A stretch of DNA of 36,151 nt from Bacteroidales bacterium. GTDB taxonomy: Bacteria; Bacteroidota; Bacteroidia; Bacteroidales; Bacteroidaceae. The notes below the pieces were generated by a model that saw nothing but the letters and a program-made list of their open reading frames with translations, ran no database searches and was not told where the DNA came from. The stretch spans positions 1-36,151 of the forward strand of contig SFIS01000036.1 in NCBI GenBank assembly GCA_004555245.1. Reading direction: 5' to 3'. Made by a program: the position numbers and the translations under genes. Of the stretch, positions 7,308-15,147 are shown piece by piece; positions within the stretch are counted from its first letter, which is position 1; each line of letters opens with the position of its first letter.

Positions 7308-7919
7308 ATGCAAGAAGAAATCCTAATAAAGGTCGCTGAAGCCAACGACGAGAAGTATGTGGACACCATCATAGACACTATACGAGAGGCTGCAAAGAAA
7401 AGAGGCACTGGTATAGCGGAACGTACACATGAATATGTGGCGACGAAGATGCGTGAAGGAAAGGCGGTGCTTGCGCTGTGTGGAGAGCGGTTCGCGGGAT
7501 TCAGCTATATCGAGACATGGGGAAACAGACACTATGTCACAACATCCGGACTGATCGTCCACCCGGATTTCCTCGGTAGAGGTGTCGCAAAGAGAATCAA
7601 GGACTATACCTTCACTCTCGCACGTGTGAGGTGGCCGAAGGCGAAAATATTCTCTCTCACATCGGGAGATGCCGTGATGAAGATGAACACACAGCTCGGA
7701 TATGTACCTGTCTCGTTCAACCAGCTAACCGACGACGACGCCTTCTGGAGAGGGTGCGAGGGATGCTGCAACCACGACATTCTCGTGGCGAAACAACGAA
7801 AGTTCTGCATCTGCACCGGAATGCTCTACGACCCGGAGAAGCATCAAGGCGAACCGACACCGATAGCCGTCTTCCAGGATGTCATAAAGACACTGACGCT
7901 GAGAGGCATAGAGTTCTGA
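7308..7919 (+). CDS. GNAT acyltransferase of the arginine cluster (candidate glutamate N-acyltransferase)
   Basis: This 203-residue protein has a GNAT fold. The acyl-CoA pyrophosphate-binding loop appears as HPDFLGRGVAKRIKDY (about residues 85-100), preceded by the strand TTSGLIV. A Cys-rich insert (GCEGCCNHDILVAKQRKFCIC) near residue 148 is unusual for generic GNATs and might bind a metal. The gene lies between argR and argG, where the acylation step of arginine synthesis is otherwise missing. Because the pathway here appears to use N-succinylated intermediates, I infer that this enzyme transfers an acyl group, probably succinyl, to glutamate. It is not an ArgA/ArgJ homologue that I recognise. 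Family membership is secure; the substrate is inferred from context. Confidence 0.8.
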   Translation: MQEEILIKVAEANDEKYVDTIIDTIREAAKKRGTGIAERTHEYVATKMREGKAVLALCGERFAGFSYIETWGNRHYVTTSGLIVHPDFLGRGVAKRIKDYTFTLARVRWPKAKIFSLTSGDAVMKMNTQLGYVPVSFNQLTDDDAFWRGCEGCCNHDILVAKQRKFCICTGMLYDPEKHQGEPTPIAVFQDVIKTLTLRGIEF

Positions 7920-8008
7920 CAACAGCTGACGGCAAAACGGAACACAATTCGACATCTATGGTGGAGACAAACGGAATCCACCTGTAACTTACAGACATAA
8001 AAGGAAAG

Positions 8009-9214
8009 ATGGAACAGAAAAAGAAAGTTGTAGTGGCTTTCAGCGGAGGACTTGACACATCGTACAATGTGATGTATCTCACACGAGAAATGGGATACGA
8101 GGTCTATGCCGCTTGCGCCAACACCGGCGGGTTCTCTGCCGAACAACTCAAGCAGAACGAGGAAAACGCATACAAACTCGGGGCGGTCAAGTATGTCACA
8201 CTCGACGTCACAAAAGAGTACTACGAGAAATCGCTCAAATACATGGTCTATGGCAATGTCTTGAGAAACAACTGCTATCCTATTTCCGTCTCTTCCGAAC
8301 GGATATTCCAGGCTATCGCCATAGCACGATACGCAAAGGAAATCGGAGCCGATGCCATAGCACACGGCTCGACAGGAGCAGGAAACGACCAGATAAGGTT
8401 CGACATGACTTTCCTCGTTATGGCCCCGGGAGTGGAAATCATAACACTCACACGAGACCGTAACCTCTCAAGACAGGAGGAGGTTGACTATCTCAACGCA
8501 AACGGATATTTCGCCGACTTCACAAAACTGAAATATTCGTACAACGTCGGACTGTGGGGCACGTCCATTTGCGGAGGCGAAATACTCGATTCTACACAGG
8601 GACTGCCGGAATCTGCCTATCTGAAACATGTCACCAAAGAAGGCACCGAGATTCTGAAACTCGGCTTCGAGAAAGGCGAACTCGTTTCGGTAAACGGCAC
8701 GAAATATGACGACAAGATTGCTGCTATACAGAAGGTCGAGGAGATAGGCGCCGCATACGGCATCGGTAGAGACTGTCATGTGGGAGACACTATCATCGGA
8801 ATAAAAGGACGAGTGGGATTCGAGGCGGCTGCACCGATGCTTATCATCGGAGCTCACAGATTCCTCGAGAAATACACGCTCTCAAAATGGCAGCAGTATT
8901 GGAAAGACCAGGTGGCTAACTGGTACGGCATGTTCCTGCACGAATCACAGTATCTGGAACCGGTAATGCCAGACATCGAGGCGATGCTGACATCATCACA
9001 GCGAAATGTGACGGGAGAGGTGACACTCGAACTGAGACCTCTCGGATTCCAGACACTCGGCGTCGATTCGCCCAATGATCTCGTGAAGAACAAACTCGGA
9101 GAATACGGCGAGACTGCGAAGGCATGGACTTCGGAAGACGCAAAGGGATTCATCAAAGTCTCATCGACGGCTTTGCGTGCATACTACCTCGCACATCCGG
9201 ACGAGCGCCAGTAG
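8009..9214 (+). CDS. argG: argininosuccinate synthase ArgG
   Basis: The 401-residue enzyme joins citrulline and aspartate using ATP, the penultimate step of arginine synthesis, in the cytoplasm. The ATP pyrophosphatase P-loop AFSGGLDTS is at residues 10-18. Other family segments are AHGSTGAGNDQIRF (citrulline and ATP contacts), WGTSICGGEILD and a C-terminal region with HESQYLEPVMPDIEAM, where the tetramer contacts lie. The length is typical. It follows the GNAT gene by 89 bp on the same strand and precedes two tRNA genes, so co-transcription with argC further on may require passing through the tRNAs. Confidence 0.96.
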   Translation: MEQKKKVVVAFSGGLDTSYNVMYLTREMGYEVYAACANTGGFSAEQLKQNEENAYKLGAVKYVTLDVTKEYYEKSLKYMVYGNVLRNNCYPISVSSERIFQAIAIARYAKEIGADAIAHGSTGAGNDQIRFDMTFLVMAPGVEIITLTRDRNLSRQEEVDYLNANGYFADFTKLKYSYNVGLWGTSICGGEILDSTQGLPESAYLKHVTKEGTEILKLGFEKGELVSVNGTKYDDKIAAIQKVEEIGAAYGIGRDCHVGDTIIGIKGRVGFEAAAPMLIIGAHRFLEKYTLSKWQQYWKDQVANWYGMFLHESQYLEPVMPDIEAMLTSSQRNVTGEVTLELRPLGFQTLGVDSPNDLVKNKLGEYGETAKAWTSEDAKGFIKVSSTALRAYYLAHPDERQ

Positions 9215-9368
9215 GCACTGATGATACAGGACAGTGTCCGTGACGATTTCCGAAACAGCTTGCAACACAAGCCGTGACGGAGACTGACGGACTGAAAACT
9301 TACTTATTGATACATCTTTCACTCTCTCTTGCAACTCGTGAAGCAAGACGGAAGAAACATTCTCACAG

Positions 9369-9442
9369 CGGGGTGTGGCGCAGTTGGTTAGCGTACGCGT
9401 CTGGGGGGCGTGTGGTCGCCAGTTCGAGTCTGGTCACCCCGA
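9369..9442 (+). tRNA. tRNA-Pro (anticodon GGG), copy 1
   Basis: The 74-nt sequence folds as a cloverleaf: acceptor stem CGGGGTG/CACCCCG, D stem GCGC/GCGT, anticodon loop CTGGGGG with anticodon GGG, and a T arm with loop TTCGAGT. The discriminator is A and the CCA end is not encoded. It reads the proline codons CCC and CCU. Confidence 0.95.
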
Positions 9443-9483
9443 CTGTTTGAGGATGGCTTCTGAAGAGTGGATGAAAATACTTT

Positions 9484-9557
9484 CGGGGTGTGGCGCAGTT
9501 GGTTAGCGTACGCGTCTGGGGGGCGTGTGGTCGCCAGTTCGAGTCTGGTCACCCCGA
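9484..9557 (+). tRNA. tRNA-Pro (anticodon GGG), copy 2
   Basis: It is identical over all 74 nt to the copy starting 115 bp upstream, with a 41-bp spacer between them. A very recent duplication or gene conversion keeps them the same. The spacer has no promoter that I can see, so both are probably processed from one transcript. Confidence 0.95.
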
Positions 9558-9567
9558 CACACGACAT

Positions 9568-9593
9568 CGCGGTGGAGAAGAACAGCCACCGCG
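9568..9593 (+). other. hairpin just after the tRNA pair
   Basis: CGCGGTGG (9568-9575) pairs with CCACCGCG (9586-9593), starting 10 nt after the second tRNA. There is no U-tract. It could protect or guide processing of the tRNA 3' end. Confidence 0.5.
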
Positions 9594-9605
9594 CATGACT
9601 TCAAC

Positions 9606-9719
9606 AACGAGGGAAGTGTCAAAGGCTATATCGTGTTGCACTCTGTGCAGTGCTGACAACAGTCGAAAGATGGTGGATGGTAGTCTGTGACAGTTCCCTC
9701 GTTTTAGTATATTTTTTAC
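9606..9719 (+). terminator. long-range hairpin and U-tract before argC
   Basis: AACGAGGGAAGTGTCA (9606-9621) is a 15-of-16 inverted match to TGACAGTTCCCTCGTT (9688-9703). The 66-nt interior contains a smaller hairpin TGCAC-TCT-GTGCA (9637-9649). The right arm runs straight into TTTTAGTATATTTTTT, so the whole behaves like a terminator or attenuator between the tRNA pair and argC. A miniature element with 16-bp terminal inverted repeats is a less likely reading. Confidence 0.55.
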
Positions 9720-9769
9720 ACAAGACTGCTTTTTTTACCAACCTCGCGAAATACAAAAACATTCTCTTT

Positions 9770-10792
9770 ATGATAAAGGTAGGAATACTCGGAGCGGCAG
9801 GATATACCGGAGGAGAACTCATACGCCTGTTGCTCAACCACCCCCAGGTGGAAAAAGTGTTTGCCAACAGCGAATCAAACGCCGGAAACCCTGTGTGCGA
9901 CATACATGAGGGACTGTACGGAGAGACCGACATGCTCTTCACCGACAAGATGCCTTTCGACAAGGTGGATGTCCTGTTCTTCTGTTTCGGACACGGAAAG
10001 AGCGAGGCTTTCCTGAAAGAACATGACATCCCGGACAATGTGAGAATCATCGACCTCGCACAGGACTTTAGAATCAAAGGCAACCACGACTATGTCTATG
10101 GACTGCCCGAAATTCATCGCAACGAGACAGCCTCATGTCTCCGTCTCGCCAATCCCGGATGTTTTGCCACATGCATACAGCTCGGACTGCTGCCACTTGC
10201 CAAGGCCGGACTTCTCACACACGACATCAGCGTCAATGCAGTGACAGGTTCGACAGGAGCAGGACAGAAACCCGGCGCTACGACACACTTCTCCTGGCGA
10301 CAGAACAACTTCTCTGTATATAAACTCTTCACCCACCAGCATCTGCACGAGATATGCCAGACGCTGAACGAACTGCGCCCGGACACTGCGCCCGCTGTGG
10401 CTGATACGCTCGACGAAGGCTTCGACGTGCAGAACGGGAAAATTACGGTGGATTTCATACCGTATAGGGGCGACTTCGCACGAGGCATATTCTGCACCGA
10501 GGTCGTGACGCTCGACAGGGCGGCTGACAAGGCGGAGATAGTAGCCATGTACAAGGATTTCTACCGCGACGCAGCCTTCACGCACTACGTTGAGAAAGCT
10601 CCGGACCTGAAGCAGGTGGTAAACACAAACAAGGCTCTCGTACATCTTGACACCTTCGGACGCAAGGTTGTCGTTACGGTGATGATTGACAACCTGCTCA
10701 AGGGTGCCGTAGGACAGGCGGTGCAGAATATGAACATCATGTTCAACATCGACGAGAAAGCCGGCCTCGCACTCAAGGCATCTGCATTCTGA
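9770..10792 (+). CDS. argC: N-acyl-gamma-glutamyl-phosphate reductase ArgC
   Basis: The 340-residue NADPH-dependent reductase converts the N-acyl-glutamyl phosphate to the semialdehyde. The N-terminal dinucleotide-binding fold is seen in KVGILGAAGYTGGELIRLL, and the catalytic Cys131 lies in ANPGCFATC. I set the start at the ATG at 9770 because the protein then opens with the typical MIKVGILGAAGY; the frame is open upstream to 9650, but those 40 codons overlap the leader hairpin and have no homology-like features. It is the first gene after the tRNA-Pro pair. The acyl group is likely succinyl, given the transcarbamylase in the cluster. Confidence 0.95.
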   Translation: MIKVGILGAAGYTGGELIRLLLNHPQVEKVFANSESNAGNPVCDIHEGLYGETDMLFTDKMPFDKVDVLFFCFGHGKSEAFLKEHDIPDNVRIIDLAQDFRIKGNHDYVYGLPEIHRNETASCLRLANPGCFATCIQLGLLPLAKAGLLTHDISVNAVTGSTGAGQKPGATTHFSWRQNNFSVYKLFTHQHLHEICQTLNELRPDTAPAVADTLDEGFDVQNGKITVDFIPYRGDFARGIFCTEVVTLDRAADKAEIVAMYKDFYRDAAFTHYVEKAPDLKQVVNTNKALVHLDTFGRKVVVTVMIDNLLKGAVGQAVQNMNIMFNIDEKAGLALKASAF

Positions 10793-10885
10793 AGCACAAC
10801 AGGCAAGCCGGGCAAGACTGTTGCACGGCATGACTGCCAGACAAATACAACCACTAAAACTCTCTCCTAAACATAAACATACACT

Positions 10886-12052
10886 ATGAAGCTATACGAT
10901 GTATATCCTCTCTTCGACATAACCATTGCGCGCGGCAAGGGATGCAAGGTGTGGGACGAGAAAGGACAGGAGTATCTCGACCTCTATGGCGGACATGCCG
11001 TAATCTCGATAGGACACTGCCACACACACTATGTCGATGCAATGACGAAACAACTGAATACGCTCGGATTCTATTCCAACTCTGTGCAGAACCCTCTGCA
11101 AAACATTCTGGCAGAGAGACTGGGCAAGGCGTGCGGATATGAAGGCTACAGCCTCTTCCTCATCAACTCTGGCGCAGAGGCTAACGAGAACGCTATGAAA
11201 CTTGCAAGCTTCCACAACGGAAGGACGAGAATACTGTCGTTGGAAAAGGCTTTCCACGGACGGACATCACTCGCCGTAGAGGCTACTGCCAATCCTCGTA
11301 TCATTGCGCCCGTCAACAGCAACGGTCATGTCACTTATCTGCCTATCAACGATATACAGCCGTGGGCTGACGAACTGAGAAAAGGTGATGTCTGTGCCGT
11401 TATCATCGAATGTGTACAGGGCGTAGGCGGAATACGTATGGTGACGAAAGAGTTCTATCAGGCTTTGAGAAAACTGTGCACGGAAACCGGAACGGTGCTT
11501 ATCGCTGACGAGATACAGTGCGGATACGGACGTACGGGAAAGTTCTTCGCACACCAATGGCTCATGGACGAGAAGGACGGCGCATACGACATGACACAGG
11601 CTCCGGACATCGTCACAGTGGCAAAAGGTATATGCAACGGATTCCCCATGGGCGGCGTAATCATCTCGCCTGTCTTCCAGGCGGTCTATGGACAACTCGG
11701 AACAACATTCGGAGGCAACCATCTCGCCTGTGCCGGAGCCATCGCTGTGCTTGATGTAATAGAAAACGAGCATCTCGTGGAGAATGCCCGAAAGGTGGGA
11801 CAGTGGCTCATGGACGAGCTGAAGGATTTGCAGAAAACATGTAGCCATATCGTTGACGTCAGAGGCAAGGGACTGATGATTGGTATTGAACTCGATATGC
11901 CGTACAAAGAGCCAAGGACAAGATTAGTGAAAGAGTTGCATTGCTTCACCGGATGCTCCGGGACAAACGTCCTGCGCCTCCTACCGCCCCTGTGTCTCAC
12001 TATGGACGAAGCAAAGGATTTCGTCGGAAGGCTGAAGCAGGCGATAGGGTAG
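10886..12052 (+). CDS. argD: acylornithine aminotransferase ArgD
   Basis: This 388-residue class-III PLP aminotransferase exchanges the semialdehyde carbonyl for an amino group, giving N-acylornithine. The PLP-binding Lys247 is in VTVAKGICNGFPMGG, with the upstream Asp motif LIADEIQCGYGRTG and the substrate/phosphate segment INSGAEANENAMKLA. The length matches ArgD. It follows argC by 93 bp and precedes proC by 71 bp. A role on succinylornithine is inferred from the transcarbamylase encoded downstream; ornithine aminotransferase activity is a less likely alternative. Confidence 0.92.
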   Translation: MKLYDVYPLFDITIARGKGCKVWDEKGQEYLDLYGGHAVISIGHCHTHYVDAMTKQLNTLGFYSNSVQNPLQNILAERLGKACGYEGYSLFLINSGAEANENAMKLASFHNGRTRILSLEKAFHGRTSLAVEATANPRIIAPVNSNGHVTYLPINDIQPWADELRKGDVCAVIIECVQGVGGIRMVTKEFYQALRKLCTETGTVLIADEIQCGYGRTGKFFAHQWLMDEKDGAYDMTQAPDIVTVAKGICNGFPMGGVIISPVFQAVYGQLGTTFGGNHLACAGAIAVLDVIENEHLVENARKVGQWLMDELKDLQKTCSHIVDVRGKGLMIGIELDMPYKEPRTRLVKELHCFTGCSGTNVLRLLPPLCLTMDEAKDFVGRLKQAIG

Positions 12053-12123
12053 GCTGATCTTATAAGGTTGGATGTTCAACTTGTTTCATATAGAATAACA
12101 CACAAACATAATCTCTTCAGAAT

Positions 12124-12927
12124 ATGAAAGTGACAGTGATAGGAGCCGGGAATATGGGAGGAGCCCTCGCTAAAGGATGGGCAAGAGCAGTGCGTGAGGG
12201 GAAAGACTCTTTGAACCTTGACGTGACAGTGACTGCACGGACGCAGAATACGCTAAAGAAAATAGCGGATGAATATCCCGAACTGAACACTTCGCTCGAC
12301 AATAAAGCGGCAACGGCAGACGCAGATGTCATCGTACTCGCTGTGAAACCATGGCTTGTAAATGATGTAATAAACGAGATAGCATCCTCTGTTAACTTAA
12401 ACAACCAGCTCATCGTCTCCGTTGCCGCCAACATCTTCACTGACGACCTGCGCAAGATGTTAGGCTCTGAAAAGGCAAAGGTGTTCTATGTGATGCCTAA
12501 CATCGCAGCAGAGTATGGCGAGAGCATGACTTTTGTCGCATCTGCAAAAGGAATCTCAGAGGACGAGACGGACACCGTGAGACAACTTTTTGCACTCGAC
12601 GGGAATGTCATGGTATGCGAAGAACGTCTCGTCGCTGCCGGAATGATGATGGCAGGATGCGGCATAGCATACGCCATGAGATTTGTCAGGGCGATGATGG
12701 AAGGTGGCGTGGAACTCGGACTCTATCCGAAAGATGCTCTGAACATAGCGCAGCAGACGATGCTCGGGGCTGTCACGCTACTCAAAGAGACTGGGCTCCA
12801 CCCGGAAGCCGCCATCGACAAGGTGACAACACCGGGTGGCGTGACCATCAAGGGACTCAACGAACTGGAACATGCAGGATTCTCGTCGGCTGTCGTCAGA
12901 TGCCTGAAAGCGGGCATGAAGAAATGA
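12124..12927 (+). CDS. proC: pyrroline-5-carboxylate reductase ProC
   Basis: The 267-residue enzyme reduces pyrroline-5-carboxylate to proline with NAD(P)H. It shows the N-terminal Rossmann motif VIGAGNMGGALAKGW (residues 4-18), the segment VLAVKPWLV and the C-terminal dimer and substrate region PGGVTIKGLNELEHAGF, all diagnostic for P5CR. Its place between argD and proB ties proline synthesis to the arginine genes, which share glutamate semialdehyde chemistry. The length is normal. Confidence 0.95.
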   Translation: MKVTVIGAGNMGGALAKGWARAVREGKDSLNLDVTVTARTQNTLKKIADEYPELNTSLDNKAATADADVIVLAVKPWLVNDVINEIASSVNLNNQLIVSVAANIFTDDLRKMLGSEKAKVFYVMPNIAAEYGESMTFVASAKGISEDETDTVRQLFALDGNVMVCEERLVAAGMMMAGCGIAYAMRFVRAMMEGGVELGLYPKDALNIAQQTMLGAVTLLKETGLHPEAAIDKVTTPGGVTIKGLNELEHAGFSSAVVRCLKAGMKK

Positions 12928-12965
12928 CTGCCGGCAGCTGATACTGGAAATTATTGTAGTAGATT

Positions 12966-13739
12966 ATGGAACGTATTGTGGTGAAAGTGGGCTCTAATGT
13001 CCTGACTACCGACAAGGGAAAACTCAATATCACACGCCTTTCGGCACTTGTTGACCAGATTGCCTGGCTGAAAGAGCATCGCTATGAGGTCATCCTCGTT
13101 TCGTCCGGTGCTGTCGCGTGCGGAAGAAGCGAGATGAAAGTGGAGTACGAACTCGACTCCGTAGAGCAGAGACAGCTCTTCTCCTCTATCGGACAGGTGA
13201 AGCTCGTGAACCTCTACTATGACTTGTTCCGCGAACACGGAATACATATCGGACAAGTGCTCACGATGAAAGAGAATTTCCAGACGGGAGAGCAGTACGA
13301 CAACCAGAAGGCATGCATGGAGGTGATGCTGGACAACGGCATCGTGCCGATAGTCAACGAGAACGACACTGTATCCGTAACTGAACTCATGTTCACCGAC
13401 AATGATGAACTGTCAGGGCTCATGGCGCAGATGACAAACGCACGGACACTTGTTCTTCTCTCAAACATCGACGGCATCTACACGGGCAATCCCAACGACA
13501 GGGAAAGCCGCCTCATAGCATCTGTCACACCTGATGACGACCTCTCGAAATACATCATGACAGAGAAAAGCTCTGCCGGAAGAGGCGGCATGGAATCGAA
13601 ATACAACACCGCACGTACCGTGGCAAAGTCTGGCATAAGGGTGATTATCGCCAATGGCAACCGTGACAATATCCTCCCGGATGTCTTGACGCAGCCAGAC
13701 AGAGTGCCACACACTGTCTTCCTGCCTGCCAGACAATGA
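12966..13739 (+). CDS. proB: glutamate 5-kinase ProB, short form
   Basis: The 257-residue protein phosphorylates glutamate, the first step of proline synthesis. It consists only of the amino-acid kinase domain: N-terminal VVKVGSNVLT, then VSSGAV, the segment PIVNENDTVS and the nucleotide-binding GRGGMESKYNTARTVAKSG near the C-terminus. The C-terminal PUA domain of the roughly 370-residue E. coli enzyme is absent. Such short forms occur naturally and usually remain active. It starts 38 bp after proC and lies 111 bp before proA. Confidence 0.93.
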   Translation: MERIVVKVGSNVLTTDKGKLNITRLSALVDQIAWLKEHRYEVILVSSGAVACGRSEMKVEYELDSVEQRQLFSSIGQVKLVNLYYDLFREHGIHIGQVLTMKENFQTGEQYDNQKACMEVMLDNGIVPIVNENDTVSVTELMFTDNDELSGLMAQMTNARTLVLLSNIDGIYTGNPNDRESRLIASVTPDDDLSKYIMTEKSSAGRGGMESKYNTARTVAKSGIRVIIANGNRDNILPDVLTQPDRVPHTVFLPARQ

Positions 13740-13850
13740 CGCTGACGCGACAACTCAGTCTCACACGACATATAAAACAAGGATTCCTGCGCTCTCTTAT
13801 TGACTTGCGCGATGTGTAAAAAGCACTCTCTACTTACATTATAATCCACA

Positions 13851-15080
13851 ATGAACGAAGTTTTTCAGATAACAAAAGAAGCCAGCCGCGAGCTTGCCAA
13901 CATCCCTGAAACAAAGAAACAGCAGCTGTTGCATAAACTGGCGGATGCCATTGAAGCCAATGCACCGCTCCTGCTGGAAGCCAACAGTGCCGACCTGAGC
14001 CGTATGTCGAGAAGCAATCCGTTGTACGACCGCCTGCTTCTCACTGCCGACCGGCTTGCAGCCATAGCGTCTGACATGCGCCGCGTAGCACAACTGCCCT
14101 CCCCGTTAGGAAAAATCAGCTGCGAGAGGACATTGCCAAACGGGCTCTACATACGCCGCGTCTCTGTCCCATACGGTGTCATCGGCGTCATATATGAAGC
14201 CCGGCCGAACGTCTCGTTCGATGTCTTCGCACTCTGTTTCAAATCCGGAAACGCCTGTGTCCTGAAAGGCGGACGCGACGCTTATGACTCCAACAAGGCT
14301 ATTGTCGCACTCATAAAGCGCGTTCTTGACGAAGAGGGAATCAACCCGGATATCGTGACTCTCATGCCAGCATCTCACGAAGCTACCGCCGAGATGCTCA
14401 ACGCAGTGGGATATATTGACCTCTGCATTCCGCGCGGCGGCAGAAACCTGATTGATTTCGTCAGAGACAACGCACGCATCCCAGTCATCGAAACAGGAGC
14501 TGGCGTAGTGCATATATACTTCGACAAGGACGGAGACCTCGAGAAAGGAAAGGCTATCATCAACAATGCGAAGACACGCCGCGTGTCGGTCTGCAACGCT
14601 CTTGACTGTCTCATAGTACACAGCAGCAGACTGGGTGACCTGAAAGAGCTCGTCTCGCCTATGATGGGACGTGTCGAGGGATATGCCGATGCACGCGCTG
14701 CGGCATACGTCAACAGCGTCACTTTGTGCGATGACAACGACGAGACTGTCTTCGGAAAAGAATGGATGGATTATGTCTTGAGCATCAAGACTGTTGACTC
14801 GCTCGACGAGGCTCTGCGACACATACAGCGATACAGTTCAGGACACTCTGAAGCCATTATCACTGAGAACGAAGAAACGGCCCGCATATTCCAGCAACAA
14901 GTTGACGCCGCTTGCGTATATGTCAACGCACCAACCTCGTTCACTGACGGAGGACAGTTCGGAATGGGCGCGGAAATAGGCATCTCAACACAGAAACTCG
15001 GGCCGCGAGGACCTATGGGACTTGAAGAGATGACAACATACAAATGGCTAATAAACGGAAACGGGCAGACAAGAGACTGA
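13851..15080 (+). CDS. proA: gamma-glutamyl phosphate reductase ProA
   Basis: The 409-residue NADPH-dependent enzyme of the aldehyde dehydrogenase superfamily makes glutamate-5-semialdehyde, which cyclises to the ProC substrate. The catalytic Cys248 is in RRVSVCNALDCLIVH, the cofactor-binding region includes VIYEARPNVSFDVFALCFKSGNACVLKGG, and the C-terminal TDGGQFGMGAEIGISTQKLGPRGPMGLEEMTTYKW is highly typical. ProB and ProA normally act as a complex that channels unstable glutamyl phosphate. The length is standard. Confidence 0.95.
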   Translation: MNEVFQITKEASRELANIPETKKQQLLHKLADAIEANAPLLLEANSADLSRMSRSNPLYDRLLLTADRLAAIASDMRRVAQLPSPLGKISCERTLPNGLYIRRVSVPYGVIGVIYEARPNVSFDVFALCFKSGNACVLKGGRDAYDSNKAIVALIKRVLDEEGINPDIVTLMPASHEATAEMLNAVGYIDLCIPRGGRNLIDFVRDNARIPVIETGAGVVHIYFDKDGDLEKGKAIINNAKTRRVSVCNALDCLIVHSSRLGDLKELVSPMMGRVEGYADARAAAYVNSVTLCDDNDETVFGKEWMDYVLSIKTVDSLDEALRHIQRYSSGHSEAIITENEETARIFQQQVDAACVYVNAPTSFTDGGQFGMGAEIGISTQKLGPRGPMGLEEMTTYKWLINGNGQTRD

Positions 15081-15147
15081 CCCGCCGCTGCCAGACAGTC
15101 TATTAATCCTGATATTACAATCTCACTCACCTCACAACCAGAACCCT

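Noticed and set aside
9650..9700. Arginine or proline leader peptide before argC
   Set aside because: The short frame in the hairpin region has no run of Arg or Pro codons, so ribosome-mediated attenuation is not supported.
9650..9769. Upstream extension of argC
   Set aside because: The 40 extra codons overlap the hairpin and U-tract and are unlike ArgC; the ATG at 9770 gives the family N-terminus.
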